Below are positions 20,476 to 29,302 of a DNA stretch of 64,000 bases, one piece after another (within the stretch, counting starts at the first letter, position 1; each line of letters begins with the position of its first letter). Made by a program: the position numbers and the translations under genes. Under the pieces are notes generated by a model, which saw only the letters and a program-made list of their open reading frames with translations, was not told the origin of the DNA and did no database searches. Source of the DNA: Falsirhodobacter sp. alg1 (GTDB lineage Bacteria; Pseudomonadota; Alphaproteobacteria; Rhodobacterales; Rhodobacteraceae); the NCBI RefSeq assembly GCF_000739715.2, contig NZ_BBJC02000007.1:46691-110690 (forward strand), read 5' to 3'.

Positions 20476-21321
20476 TCAGCGGATGATCTGCGGCAGCAAT
20501 CGCGGGCGGCGGCGCTGGCGTTCATTGGTGGGCAGATGGCGGTTCAAATAGCGGCCCACCAGGCCGAACACCCAGGTGATGAACAGGGTAAGGATGATGA
20601 AATAGACCGCTACAATCGGATAGGCGATGAAGGGGTTGAATGTTTTTCCGGCGAAATAGCTGGCATAATAAAGGGCATCACCCCGCTGCTGGAACGCAGG
20701 AAACCCGGAGAAGAAGACAAGGGTCGTGGCGTGCAGAAGAAAGATGGCCTCATTGGTGTAGGCGGGCCATGCAAGGCGCATCATTGTTGGCCACTGGATC
20801 CGCCGGAACCGCCGCCAGCCTGTAAAGCCATAGGCTGCGGCGGCCTCCATGTCCCCGCGCGGAACGGTGCGCAGCGCACCCACAAAGATCTCGGCGGTAT
20901 AGGCGGAAGTATTCAGGAACAGCACGATCGCCGCCCCGGCCCATGCGCGGGTGATCCAGTTGGTGTTCAACGTCAGCTCGAAAAGGCCAAGGGGGACCGT
21001 AATGCCGGCACGCGGCAGCATGACCAGAAGCTGGTAGGCCACAAAGAACTGGATAAAGAGCGGGGAGCCGCGGAACAGGAAGATAAACCATTCGCAGGGT
21101 TTGCGGATCAGCGCGTGGCGCGATGTCTTCCCGACAGCCAGCGCCGTGGCAAGGATGAAGCCTGCGGCAAGGGCGACGATCGCGAAATACACATTCAGGA
21201 TCAGGCCGGAGCCGATCAGCGTGACATGCTGGCACAGATCGAACCCCTCACGGGGCAACAGACGCTCGCCGTATCCCAACGAGCGGAAGGCATAGCTGTG
21301 GATGGTATCAAGGCAGCTCAT
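20476..21321 (-). CDS. ABC transporter permease, HisM/ArtM type
   Basis: Polytopic inner-membrane permease of 281 residues from the polar amino acid ABC family. It has about five membrane segments and a coupling loop (MEAAAAYGFTGWRRFRRI, about residues 155-172) with the EAA motif. It starts four bases inside the partner permease gene, so the two probably form a heterodimer. The C-terminus is basic. Substrate is not evident; the co-encoded catabolic genes suggest a polyamine or basic amino compound. Confidence 0.9.
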   Translation of the reverse strand: MSCLDTIHSYAFRSLGYGERLLPREGFDLCQHVTLIGSGLILNVYFAIVALAAGFILATALAVGKTSRHALIRKPCEWFIFLFRGSPLFIQFFVAYQLLVMLPRAGITVPLGLFELTLNTNWITRAWAGAAIVLFLNTSAYTAEIFVGALRTVPRGDMEAAAAYGFTGWRRFRRIQWPTMMRLAWPAYTNEAIFLLHATTLVFFSGFPAFQQRGDALYYASYFAGKTFNPFIAYPIVAVYFIILTLFITWVFGLVGRYLNRHLPTNERQRRRPRLLPQIIR

Positions 21322-22190
21322 GCCGACGCCCCGGATTGTTTGACGATGGCCTGACCGCGCGAAAGACGGGCCGTGATGCGGTCCAGTACCAATTCCGAAG
21401 CCTTGGTCATGCAGAGATAGAATACCAGCAGTGACAGGAAATACCCCAGGCGCCAGTCAGGGTGCGGATAGGAATAGGCCTGCGTCTTCATCGATCCCAA
21501 CTGCTGCGCCCAATAGACGATGTCCTGTACGCCCAGGATGAACAGCAACGGCGTGGCCTTTATCAGGATCATCCACAGGTTCGACAGGCCGGGCAGCGCA
21601 TAGATCCACATCTGAGGAACCAGAATGCGACGATTGATTTGCCGGTTGTTCATCCCGTAGCTCTCGGCCGTTTCCAGCTGCGCACGGGGAACAGCCTTCA
21701 TTGCACCGGTCAGCACATTGGCAGCAAATGCCCCGAAGACGATGGCGAATGTCAGGACTGCCAGCGCGAAGCCGTAAATCTGGTGCACGACCTGTGGCGC
21801 GTTGTTCGGGGGGATCTTGGCCGCGGGGCATACGCGGAATTCGAGCCCTTGGCGCACAGGCTCTGCCCAATCCGAACAGCGGGCGAAATGCAGGACGTAT
21901 TCCAGACCCTGATCCAGCGCGACCACGAAGAACAGAAAGAAGACGACGTCGGGAATGCCCCGAACCATGGCCATGTATCCCTTGCCCAGCCAGCGCAGGG
22001 GGGCGGCACCGGACCGGCCCGCCATCGCACCGGCATAGCCGAAGGCAAGCGCGACCGGGGCCGTTACCGCCAGCAGGACCAGTACAGTCAGGAAAGAGGC
22101 ATAGAATGACATGTGCGACCCCGACGTGAGGTAGCAGGACAGCCATTGCAGGCCTTCGAGGGATTTGGGATCAGCGCAATAAGCGAACAT
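21318..22190 (-). CDS. ABC transporter permease, HisQ/ArtQ type
   Basis: Permease of 290 residues with about five to six hydrophobic helices and the EAA-type loop LETAESYGMNNRQINRRIL. An unusually long periplasmic loop between the second and third helices contains several cysteines and prolines (YVLHFARCSDWAEPV to CPAAKIPPNNAPQ). It lies 42 bp downstream of the binding-protein gene, across a GC-rich hairpin, and overlaps the next permease by four bases. Confidence 0.9.
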   Translation of the reverse strand: MFAYCADPKSLEGLQWLSCYLTSGSHMSFYASFLTVLVLLAVTAPVALAFGYAGAMAGRSGAAPLRWLGKGYMAMVRGIPDVVFFLFFVVALDQGLEYVLHFARCSDWAEPVRQGLEFRVCPAAKIPPNNAPQVVHQIYGFALAVLTFAIVFGAFAANVLTGAMKAVPRAQLETAESYGMNNRQINRRILVPQMWIYALPGLSNLWMILIKATPLLFILGVQDIVYWAQQLGSMKTQAYSYPHPDWRLGYFLSLLVFYLCMTKASELVLDRITARLSRGQAIVKQSGASA

Positions 22191-22202
22191 GGGGCATCCG
22201 GT

Positions 22203-22225
22203 GCGCGGGGAAAATCTCCCCGCGC
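22203..22225 (-). other. GC-rich intercistronic stem-loop between binding-protein and permease genes
   Basis: GCGCGGGGA (22203-22211) pairs perfectly with TCCCCGCGC (22217-22225) around a 5-base loop. There is no T-run on the transcribed (minus) side, so it is not a normal terminator. Such hairpins after the binding-protein gene often raise its mRNA level over that of the permease genes. Confidence 0.7.
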
Positions 22226-22232
22226 GCCTTTA

Positions 22233-22958
22233 TCAGAATTGGGGGGCTTCGTCGCCGAACCATTTGGACATCAGCTCGTTCAGTGAACCGTCGTCTTTCA
22301 TGGTCTGGATGGTCGCGTCGAATGTCGCCTTCAGCTCGGTGTCGCTTTTGCGGACGCCCATGCCGATGCCGTCACCCAAGGGAACGGGCTGGTCGATCCA
22401 GGCGAACTGGCCATTCGATTCCTCGACAACGGGCTTCAGATAGTCGCTGTCGGCAAAAACCGCGTCAGCCTCGCCATTGCGGACTGCGGCAACAGCCTCG
22501 TCAGGGGTGGCGAATTCCAGAAGCGTCGCACCCGATTCCGCAACATACCCTGCCTGGATCGTGTTGATCTGGGCCGCGACGACACCGCCCTTGATGTCGG
22601 CATCCGGGTCCATGGCTGCATAGGCCGATTTTGCCGGCGGATAGTAGTTCTGGGTAAAGTCGATGACTTCACGGCGTTCGTCCGTGATCGACATGCCTGC
22701 AACAATGGCGTCATAGTTGCCCGACTGCAGGTTCGGGATCATGCCGTCCCAATCCGTCACGACCCATTCACATTTGACCTCGGCCATTTCGCACATCTTG
22801 TCGAACAGCTCGACCTCGAATCCGTCGGGCTTGCCGGAATCATTGATCAGGTTGAAGGGAGGGTAGGCGCCCTCGGTTGCAAGACGGATCGTATCCTGTG
22901 CGCTGGCAAAACCAGCCGAAGCCGCAATCAAGGCAGAGGCAAGAAGTATCTTTTTCAT
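22233..22958 (-). CDS. Periplasmic solute-binding protein, family 3 (HisJ/ArtJ type)
   Basis: 241-residue secreted protein with a clear signal peptide (MKKILLASALIAASAGFASA, cleavage probably after residue 20). The mature part starts with QDTIRLATEGAYPPFNLIND, the SBP_bac_3 signature region, and contains FEVELFDKMCEMA and DAIVAGMSITDERREVIDF. This family normally binds polar amino acids or opines, whereas the usual putrescine-binding protein PotF belongs to family 1. Here it serves an operon with amine-catabolic enzymes, so the ligand is an open question. Confidence 0.93.
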   Translation of the reverse strand: MKKILLASALIAASAGFASAQDTIRLATEGAYPPFNLINDSGKPDGFEVELFDKMCEMAEVKCEWVVTDWDGMIPNLQSGNYDAIVAGMSITDERREVIDFTQNYYPPAKSAYAAMDPDADIKGGVVAAQINTIQAGYVAESGATLLEFATPDEAVAAVRNGEADAVFADSDYLKPVVEESNGQFAWIDQPVPLGDGIGMGVRKSDTELKATFDATIQTMKDDGSLNELMSKWFGDEAPQF

Positions 22959-22983
22959 GACGGTTTCCCTGTTTTTATGATTA

Positions 22984-23766
22984 TCACCCGTTCCCCCCGG
23001 CCGAGAGGAACCCTCGGAGACGGGCGGATTGGGGGTTGTTGAAAAGTGTTTCCGGGGGGCCCTGTTCTTCGATCAGGCCCTGATGCAGAAAGATGACATG
23101 GTCGGAGCAATCGGCCGCCATCTTCATATCATGCGTCACGATGATCATCGTGCGCCCCTCATCGGCCAGCGCACGGATCACGCGCACGACTTCCTGTTCC
23201 AGTTCGGGATCAAGCGCCGAGGTGGGTTCATCGAACAGCAGGGCGCGGGGCTCCATGCACAGGGCACGCGCAATCGCGGCGCGCTGCTGCTGCCCACCGG
23301 ACAGCTGGGCGGGCCAGGCATCGGCCTTGTCGCCGATACCGACCTTGGCCAGATACCTGCGGGCACGCTCCTCCACCTCGTCCTTCGGGTGGCCCAGAAC
23401 CGTGACCGGCGCCTCCATCACGTTCTGCAGGACAGTCATATGCCCCCACAGATTGAATTGCTGGAACACCATGGACAGATTCGTCCGGATGCGCCGCACC
23501 TGCGCCCGATCGGCCGGGCGGCGGTCATGTCCGGTTCCCTGCCATTTGACAGGCTCCCCCTCAAAGCGGATGCCGCCTTCCTGACTGTCCTCCAGCAGGT
23601 TGCAGCAGCGCAGGAGCGTGGATTTGCCCGAGCCGGAAGACCCGATCAGCGAAATGACATGACCCTTGGGCGCGGTCAGGTCCACGCCCTTGAGAACAGT
23701 CAGGTCGCCATAGGCCTTGTGGAGGTTCCGAACCTCGATCACCGGTGCGGATGGGGTTGGGGTCAC
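22984..23766 (-). CDS. ABC transporter ATP-binding protein, HisP/GlnQ type
   Basis: 260-residue ATPase of the polar amino acid importer family. I place the start at the GTG at 23766 (residues VTPTPSAPVIEVRNL), which has GAGAGG about five bases upstream. Longer readings would run into the TerB gene and add 59 unrelated residues. It shows Walker A GSSGSGKST (about residues 42-50), Q-loop VFQQFNLW, signature LSGGQQQR, Walker B LLFDEPTSALD and the switch histidine in IIVTHDMKMA. First gene of the probable operon running down to 15731. Confidence 0.92.
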   Translation of the reverse strand: MTPTPSAPVIEVRNLHKAYGDLTVLKGVDLTAPKGHVISLIGSSGSGKSTLLRCCNLLEDSQEGGIRFEGEPVKWQGTGHDRRPADRAQVRRIRTNLSMVFQQFNLWGHMTVLQNVMEAPVTVLGHPKDEVEERARRYLAKVGIGDKADAWPAQLSGGQQQRAAIARALCMEPRALLFDEPTSALDPELEQEVVRVIRALADEGRTMIIVTHDMKMAADCSDHVIFLHQGLIEEQGPPETLFNNPQSARLRGFLSAGGNG

Positions 23767-23833
23767 AGTGCCTCTCACATCAAACTGTCGTAAAGATATG
23801 CGCAGGAGGGACTGCGACGCAATCGCGAATATG

Positions 23834-24271
23834 TCAGCCCTTCTGCACCTTTTGTCGGGCGATGGCGGATTCCTGATCGGTAACGCCCAGAAGTTTCGCC
23901 ACAAGGCGGATGACCTGATCCTCCTCGGCGTCACGATTGCCATCTGCCAGCGCGACGGCCCAGAGCGCCTGCATCAGGGCGTCACGCTCCACCACCGGTA
24001 CGGCATCCTTCAGCGCGCGGGTGAAGCGGACGGTATCGGGGGCCTGCGCCTCCAGCGCCTCGGCCTCCGTCCGCAGGGCGGCGGCATCGGTGTGGGACAG
24101 GCCGTGCCTGTGGGCCAGCACACGGTCTATGCGTGTTATCTCACCCTCGGAATAGTTTCCGTCGGCGCGGGCTATCCGGACCAGAAGCGCGGCAAGGGCC
24201 AGGCGCTGGTCCGGTTCGGGCAGCCGGTTCGGGCTGGGCGATATGAGGCGGTGCAATAGCTGTTCGAACAT
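23834..24271 (-). CDS. TerB-domain (tellurite resistance B-like) protein
   Basis: Acidic helical protein of about 145 residues, starting MFEQLLHRLISPSP (an ATG three codons upstream is also possible; neither has a strong ribosome site). Two TerB-type half-repeats are visible: RIARADGNYSEGEITRIDRVL and VALADGNRDAEEDQVIRLVAKLLG, each with the DG..(E)xE metal-like motif. Such single-domain proteins are common in Rhodobacterales and are not evidence of tellurite resistance. It sits between rlmJ and the ABC operon on the same strand. Confidence 0.85.
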   Translation of the reverse strand: MFEQLLHRLISPSPNRLPEPDQRLALAALLVRIARADGNYSEGEITRIDRVLAHRHGLSHTDAAALRTEAEALEAQAPDTVRFTRALKDAVPVVERDALMQALWAVALADGNRDAEEDQVIRLVAKLLGVTDQESAIARQKVQKG

Positions 24272-24304
24272 AGGGACCATAGATGGCGCAGGATGCGCGG
24301 GTGT

Positions 24305-25075
24305 CTAGGCAAAAATTCGTGTAAGCCGCGCCGCCTCTTCGTCGGTTCCATAGGGCGCGTTGATGATGAACATGCCTGAGCCGACCATCTTGTGTCCGTC
24401 ACGTGCCGCTGGAAAGCGGACCTCGTGGCGCAGGGCGTTGGGGAAACGGTTTGTCAGCTTGTCCAGCATCGCGTGGTGCCAGCCCACCGTCAGGATCGGA
24501 TACCAGAGCGCGATGATCCCTACATTCCACTTGCGGGCAACGGTGGCGATGAAATCGGGGGTGGTATCGTAATCCTCCTTCACCTCGTAGGAAGGATCGA
24601 TCAGCATCATCCCGCGGCGGGGGGTAGGCGGGGTAAGCGCCTGCGCCATGCCGAAGCCATCCTTGCGCTGGATATGTGGCCACCACGGGGTCATGACCTC
24701 GCATAGCAGGCGGTGCTCCTGCGGGTGCAGCTCTGCCAGATGCATCTTGTCGTCGTCCCTCAGGGACAGGGCGGCCAGCAGCGGGGAACCAGCATAGGCG
24801 CTGTTTCCCCAACGGGCCCGCGTTTCCGCAAGGCGCTGACGGTAGGGGTGATCGGCAGGAAAGGCATCCTCGATCGCGCCGATCCCTTTTTCAGCCTCGC
24901 CCGTCTTCACGGCCTCCTCGGCATCCAGCCGGTACAGGCCGCGCCCGGCGTGGGTCTCGATATAGGTAAGCGGTTTATCCTTGCGGGTCAGATATTCCAG
25001 CATGAAGCACAGCAATGCGTGCTTCTGGACGTCGGCCAGATTTCCGGCGTGATACATATGTTGATATGACAGCAT
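24305..25075 (-). CDS. rlmJ: RlmJ, 23S rRNA (adenine-N6)-methyltransferase
   Basis: SAM-dependent methyltransferase of the RlmJ (YhiR) family, which modifies A2030 of 23S rRNA in Escherichia coli. From the ATG at 25075 (MLSYQHMYHAGNLADVQKH) the product is 256 residues. The N-terminal YHAGNLADVQKH and YIETHAGRGLYRL motifs are diagnostic. The catalytic motif reads DPSY (MMLIDPSYEVKEDY) where many homologues have DPPY. Family assignment is firm. Confidence 0.92.
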   Translation of the reverse strand: MLSYQHMYHAGNLADVQKHALLCFMLEYLTRKDKPLTYIETHAGRGLYRLDAEEAVKTGEAEKGIGAIEDAFPADHPYRQRLAETRARWGNSAYAGSPLLAALSLRDDDKMHLAELHPQEHRLLCEVMTPWWPHIQRKDGFGMAQALTPPTPRRGMMLIDPSYEVKEDYDTTPDFIATVARKWNVGIIALWYPILTVGWHHAMLDKLTNRFPNALRHEVRFPAARDGHKMVGSGMFIINAPYGTDEEAARLTRIFA

Positions 25076-25235
25076 CAGCACCAGCTAGCGCCCTAATTGC
25101 AGGACGGCAAGGGCGCATGAAGATGCTGAAATGCCATAAAATCCGGGCTGGGTAACAAAAGCGTCACAAAACAGCTTTCAACGGATCGAAAATTGCGCTA
25201 ACGCCCCATCCTGACATTCAAACCGGAAACTTGCC

Positions 25236-26549
25236 ATGACCGACTTCACGACGTCCGAAGCAGGCACCGGCAGCACGCAGCCGCTGAACAAGCCGTCGCG
25301 CGTGTTGGCGGCCAGTCTGATCGGCACCACAATCGAATTCTACGACTTCTACATCTACGCCACGGCCGCCGTTCTGGTCTTCCCGGCACTGTTCTTTCCG
25401 AACAGCGATCCGATGACCGCGCTGCTGGCCTCTTTCGCCACGTTCTCCATCGCATTCTTTGCCCGCCCTTTCGGGGCCCTGGTCTTCGGCCACTTCGGTG
25501 ACCGCATCGGCCGCAAGGCAACCCTGGTGGCGGCCCTTCTGACGATGGGCATATCGACGGTCATCATCGGCCTGTTGCCGACCTATTCCAGCGTGGGCGT
25601 GCTTGCCCCGTTGTTCCTGGCCCTGTGCCGGTTCGGCCAGGGGTTCGGCCTTGGCGGTGAATGGGGTGGTGCGGTTCTGATCGCGACGGAAAACGCCCCT
25701 CCGGGCAAGCGCAGCTGGTACGGCATGTTCCCGCAGCTGGGTGCGCCGGTCGGCCTGTTCCTTGCATCGGGCGTGTTCCTGACCATCCTGTACTTTGTTC
25801 CCGAAGGGCAGACCGCCAGCCTGTGGATCGCTGAAAGCGGCGTATGGCGCGCACCTTTCCTTGCATCGGCGCTGCTGATCTTCATCGGTCTGTGGGTTCG
25901 CCTGTCGATTACCGAAACTCCGGCGTTCCAGAAAGCCATCGACAGCCATGACCGCGTTGCGGTTCCGGCGGCAGAGCTGTTCCGCAACCACAAGCGCAGC
26001 CTGTTTCTGGGAACGTTCGTGGCGCTGGCGACATTCGTCCTGTTCTACATCGGTACGGCCTATCTTCTGTCGTACAACACCAAGATCATCGGGATGCCGC
26101 TGACCCGCGCGATCGAGATCCAGGTGATCGGTGCCGTTATCTTCGGTCTGGCCATTCCGTTTGCGGGCAAGCTGGGCGACCGCCTTGGCCGTCGGCAGGT
26201 TCTGATCGGGGTCACGACCCTGATCGCCCTGTTCTCCTTTGCACTGGCACCGCTCTGGGGCATGGGCATCGGCGGGATCATTATCTTCGTGATCGTGGCC
26301 ATGGGCCTGATGGGTATCACATACGGCCTGATCGGTACGGTTCTGGCCGCACCTTTCCCGACGCGTGTGCGCTATACCGGGGCATCGATGACGTTCAACT
26401 TTGCCGGGATCTTCGGTGCGTCGCTTGCTCCCTATGCCGCCACTTATCTGCAGCGGCACTTCGGGCTTGAGGCTGTTGGCTGGTATCTGTTCGCCTCGGC
26501 CGTCATTACGGTGATCTGCATCATGGCATCGCGCAAGGGCGAGATCTGA
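25236..26549 (+). CDS. MHS-family MFS transporter (metabolite:H+ symporter)
   Basis: 437-residue major facilitator with about twelve hydrophobic segments. N-terminal LIGTTIEFYDFYIYATAAVL and FARPFGALVFGHFGDRIGRK are typical of the metabolite:H+ symporter branch (ShiA, ProP, KgtP), and the second loop motif GDRLGRRQVLIG is present. The start at 25236 follows GGAAA. The substrate (shikimate, proline/betaine, dicarboxylate and others are known in the family) cannot be read from sequence. It is divergent from rlmJ and ends at a bidirectional terminator. Confidence 0.9.
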   Translation: MTDFTTSEAGTGSTQPLNKPSRVLAASLIGTTIEFYDFYIYATAAVLVFPALFFPNSDPMTALLASFATFSIAFFARPFGALVFGHFGDRIGRKATLVAALLTMGISTVIIGLLPTYSSVGVLAPLFLALCRFGQGFGLGGEWGGAVLIATENAPPGKRSWYGMFPQLGAPVGLFLASGVFLTILYFVPEGQTASLWIAESGVWRAPFLASALLIFIGLWVRLSITETPAFQKAIDSHDRVAVPAAELFRNHKRSLFLGTFVALATFVLFYIGTAYLLSYNTKIIGMPLTRAIEIQVIGAVIFGLAIPFAGKLGDRLGRRQVLIGVTTLIALFSFALAPLWGMGIGGIIIFVIVAMGLMGITYGLIGTVLAAPFPTRVRYTGASMTFNFAGIFGASLAPYAATYLQRHFGLEAVGWYLFASAVITVICIMASRKGEI

Positions 26550-26570
26550 GCGTACTCGATTGCCAATCGG

Positions 26571-26599
26571 AAAAGGCCGCCCCTTGGGGCGGCCTTTTT
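26571..26599. terminator. Bidirectional intrinsic terminator between MHS transporter and glycosyltransferase
   Basis: AAAA, then GGCCGCC (26575-26581) pairing with GGCGGCC (26588-26594) through an extended CCTTGG core, then TTTTT. The A-run and T-run on either side let it stop both the plus-strand transporter transcript and the convergent minus-strand glycosyltransferase, whose stop codon touches the T-run. Confidence 0.9.
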
Positions 26600-27402
26600 C
26601 ATTCGCGCCATGCGTCGGCGACCCAAGGGGATGGTTTCATCCAGTGGCGCAGGTATCGCCATGTGGAGCCGTCCTTATGGGGTTTGTTGGACATGTTTTT
26701 CAGATGGCGTGACAGGCTCCATCCCTCACGCCCCAGCCAGCCCCCTGCAATGGCCTGTTCGGGAAAAACGCCGCCCGGGAATATGACGATGCGCGCATCC
26801 TTGGGAAGGCGCGGAGCAAAGGCGAAGTTCAGCGGGAATGGCGGAACGCATTGATAGCGGAAGTGGCGCACCCATGCCTTGGGGAACAGATCGATCCCGC
26901 CGGGGGCATTGCGCGTGACGAAACGCTGCTCGTACCCATACTCCTCGGCAATGGCCAGCGGGTTGGCTTTGAACTGCTCTTGCAACGGGAGCAGTTTGCC
27001 GACCGGAAAGCGGAAGACGGATGTCTGGCCAAGCCGCTCGAACGGTTTGGCAGGATTGCGCGACAGGATCACCTGATCCGGATCCCCATAGGTGAAGAAA
27101 TCGTCAAGGTTTCCCGTAACGACGACATCCAGATCCATGAACAGGACCGGACCCGACAGATCGCCAAGGGTTGCACCCCACAGCCGTGATTTGGGCCAGA
27201 TCCCTTTGCGTGTGACGGGGATTTCATAATCGATTTCAGGCAGGGGTTGGCAATCCACCTCGGGGCGGATGCCGTCCGTATTGTCGCAAAAACAGGTAAA
27301 GCGGAACGGTGGTGTGATGTTGCGCGCCACCATTGCATAGAGGCGATTGATGAAGGGGGGGCCGTATTTGGTACCCCAATTTATGCAGATCACCTGTTTC
27401 AT
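26599..27402 (-). CDS. Putative glycosyltransferase (GT-A type, DxD motif)
   Basis: 267-residue soluble protein starting MKQVICINWGTKYGPPFINR at 27402, with AGAGGA upstream. It resembles small GT-A glycosyltransferases: LFMDLDVVVTGNLDDFF (about residues 86-102) supplies a DLD metal motif, and KSRLWGATLG and NAPGGIDLFP are family-like. Acceptor and donor are unknown. No surface-polysaccharide genes are adjacent; it is convergent with the MHS transporter and downstream of pyrG, separated by a terminator. Confidence 0.75.
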   Translation of the reverse strand: MKQVICINWGTKYGPPFINRLYAMVARNITPPFRFTCFCDNTDGIRPEVDCQPLPEIDYEIPVTRKGIWPKSRLWGATLGDLSGPVLFMDLDVVVTGNLDDFFTYGDPDQVILSRNPAKPFERLGQTSVFRFPVGKLLPLQEQFKANPLAIAEEYGYEQRFVTRNAPGGIDLFPKAWVRHFRYQCVPPFPLNFAFAPRLPKDARIVIFPGGVFPEQAIAGGWLGREGWSLSRHLKNMSNKPHKDGSTWRYLRHWMKPSPWVADAWRE

Positions 27403-27453
27403 CGACGTCCTCTTTATTCTTTGCCGAACCATCGCACAGGCCCGACCAAAGGA

Positions 27454-27478
27454 AAAGCGCCCCGGAAGGGGGCGCTTT
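27454..27478 (-). terminator. Intrinsic terminator downstream of pyrG
   Basis: AAAGCGCCCC (27454-27463) pairs with GGGGCGCTTT (27469-27478) around a short loop. On the minus strand the stem is followed by a further T (TTTT), placed 24 bp after the pyrG stop. Confidence 0.8.
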
Positions 27479-27501
27479 GGGATCGGGCAGATATGTTCGG
27501 A

Positions 27502-29145
27502 TCAGACCAGGCGGCTGATTTCCGTGGCGGCACGGATGAAATCGGCAAACAGCGGATGCGGGGCAAAGGGCTTCGATTTCAGCTCCGGGTGGAACTGGAC
27601 GCCGATGAACCACGGATGGCCCTTCATCTCCACGATTTCCGGAAGGCGGCCGTCGGGCGACATCCCCGAGAACCAGAGCCCGCATTTTTCCAGCTTTTCA
27701 CGATAGGTCGTATCAACCTCGTAACGGTGGCGGTGCCGTTCCTCGATCTCGGTCGAACCGTAGATCTTCGAGACAAGCGAACCTTCGGCCAATGCGGCGC
27801 TATAGGCACCGAGGCGCATGGTGCCGCCTTTGTCATCGCCGATCTTACGCTCAACGACGTGATTGCCCTGCACCCATTCCTTCAGGTGATAGACGACCGG
27901 GGTGAAGCGTTTGCGACCGGTTTCGAAGTTGAATTCCTCGGAACCCGCATCCGGCAGCTTGGCAAGGTTGCGGGCGGATTCGATAACCGCCATTTGCATG
28001 CCAAGGCAGATACCGAAATAGGGAATTCCCTTTTCACGCGCGAACTTCGCCGCCTTGATCTTGCCTTCCGTCCCACGCTCTCCAAAGCCGCCGGGCACGA
28101 GGATGGCGTGATATTCCCCCAGCCAGGCGGCAGGGTCCTCATTCTCGAACCGTTCGGCGTCAATCCATTCGGCACGCACGCGGGTCCGGTTGGCCATGCC
28201 GCCATGCGTCAGCGCCTCGGCGATCGATTTGTAGGCGTCGCCCAGCTGGGTGTATTTGCCGACGACGGCAATCCGCACTTCCCCCTCGGCATTTTCCAGC
28301 CGGTCCATCACATCGGTCCAGCGGTCAAGGTTGGGGCGCGGGGCGGGAGAGATGCCGAACGCATCCAGCACCGCCTGATCGAAGCCTTCGTTGTGATAGG
28401 CCAGCGGCGCTTCGTAGATGGATTTCAGATCGGGGGCGGCAATCACGGCATCTGCGCGCACGTTGCAGAACAGGGCGATCTTTTCGCGTTCTTTCTGCGG
28501 AATCGGCTGTTCGGAGCGGAGCAGCAGCACATCGGGGGCGATCCCGATCGAACGGAGTTCCTTGACGGAGTGCTGCGTCGGCTTGGTTTTCAGCTCACCG
28601 CTGGCGGTGACGTAAGGAAGCAGCGTCAGGTGGGTAAAGATGCATTGACCGCGCGGCTTATCCTGCGCGAACTGGCGGATGGCTTCGAAGAAGGGCAGGC
28701 CTTCGATATCCCCGACGGTGCCGCCGATTTCACACAGCTGGAAATCGACCTCGTCATCACCGATCGACAGGAAGTCCTTGATCTCGTTGGTGACGTGGGG
28801 GATGACCTGAATGGTTTTGCCCAGATAGTCACCCCGACGTTCCTTTTCGAGAACGGTCGAATAGATGCGCCCCGAGGAAACACTATCGGTTGCCCGTGCC
28901 GAAACGCCGGTAAAACGCTCGTAGTGGCCCAGATCCAGATCGGTTTCCGCGCCATCATCCGTGACGAAAACCTCACCATGCTCGAACGGGCTCATCGTGC
29001 CCGGATCAACGTTGAGGTAGGGATCGAGTTTGCGCAGGCGGACCGAATAGCCCCGCGCCTGAAGCAGTGCACCCAAGGCGGCCGAAGCAAGACCCTTGCC
29101 AAGCGAGGAAACCACGCCGCCGGTGATGAAAACGTATCGCGCCAT
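27502..29145 (-). CDS. pyrG: PyrG, CTP synthase
   Basis: 547-residue cytoplasmic enzyme that aminates UTP to CTP with ATP and glutamine. The N-terminal amidoligase domain starts [20 protein letters not shown] with the P-loop, then [21 protein letters not shown]. The C-terminal class I glutaminase domain has the nucleophile cysteine in YFGICLGMQ and the HPEL histidine/glutamate pair near the end. Length matches the family. It lies downstream of secG on the same strand. Confidence 0.98.
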   Translation of the reverse strand: MARYVFITGGVVSSLGKGLASAALGALLQARGYSVRLRKLDPYLNVDPGTMSPFEHGEVFVTDDGAETDLDLGHYERFTGVSARATDSVSSGRIYSTVLEKERRGDYLGKTIQVIPHVTNEIKDFLSIGDDEVDFQLCEIGGTVGDIEGLPFFEAIRQFAQDKPRGQCIFTHLTLLPYVTASGELKTKPTQHSVKELRSIGIAPDVLLLRSEQPIPQKEREKIALFCNVRADAVIAAPDLKSIYEAPLAYHNEGFDQAVLDAFGISPAPRPNLDRWTDVMDRLENAEGEVRIAVVGKYTQLGDAYKSIAEALTHGGMANRTRVRAEWIDAERFENEDPAAWLGEYHAILVPGGFGERGTEGKIKAAKFAREKGIPYFGICLGMQMAVIESARNLAKLPDAGSEEFNFETGRKRFTPVVYHLKEWVQGNHVVERKIGDDKGGTMRLGAYSAALAEGSLVSKIYGSTEIEERHRHRYEVDTTYREKLEKCGLWFSGMSPDGRLPEIVEMKGHPWFIGVQFHPELKSKPFAPHPLFADFIRAATEISRLV

Positions 29146-29223
29146 GCGTGGACACTCCCGTGAAGAAAATTAGGCAGACGATTCGGACGTTATGAATCGC
29201 TGCATCACGGGACTCGGTAAATA

Positions 29224-29244
29224 GCGCAGGACTTGGCCCTGCGC
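29224..29244 (-). other. Stem-loop between secG and pyrG
   Basis: GCGCAGG (29224-29230) and CCTGCGC (29238-29244) form a 7-bp stem with a 7-base loop in the 157-bp gap. On the minus strand only a weak TATTT follows. It could be a poor terminator for secG or part of the pyrG leader. Confidence 0.4.
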
Positions 29245-29302
29245 AACCGGACGCCGCAATATGGTGGTGTGGCGCAAGTTGCCCTGCGCTACGCGTTGTA
29301 GA

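Noticed and set aside
23767..23943. N-terminal extension of 59 residues on the ABC ATP-binding protein
   Set aside because: The added segment overlaps the TerB gene and has no similarity to the family; the GTG at 23766 has the ribosome site.
23834..24271. Tellurite resistance determinant
   Set aside because: Only a lone TerB-like domain is present, without the other ter genes; such proteins are common and not linked to tellurite resistance.
25088..25116. Inverted repeat GCGCCCT / AGGGCGC between rlmJ and the MHS transporter
   Set aside because: Arms of 7 bp with a 15-base loop and no T-run; too weak to call a terminator or operator.
27247..29163. Plus-strand open frame of 638 codons
   Set aside because: It is the antisense of pyrG and of the glycosyltransferase 5' end; an effect of high GC content.
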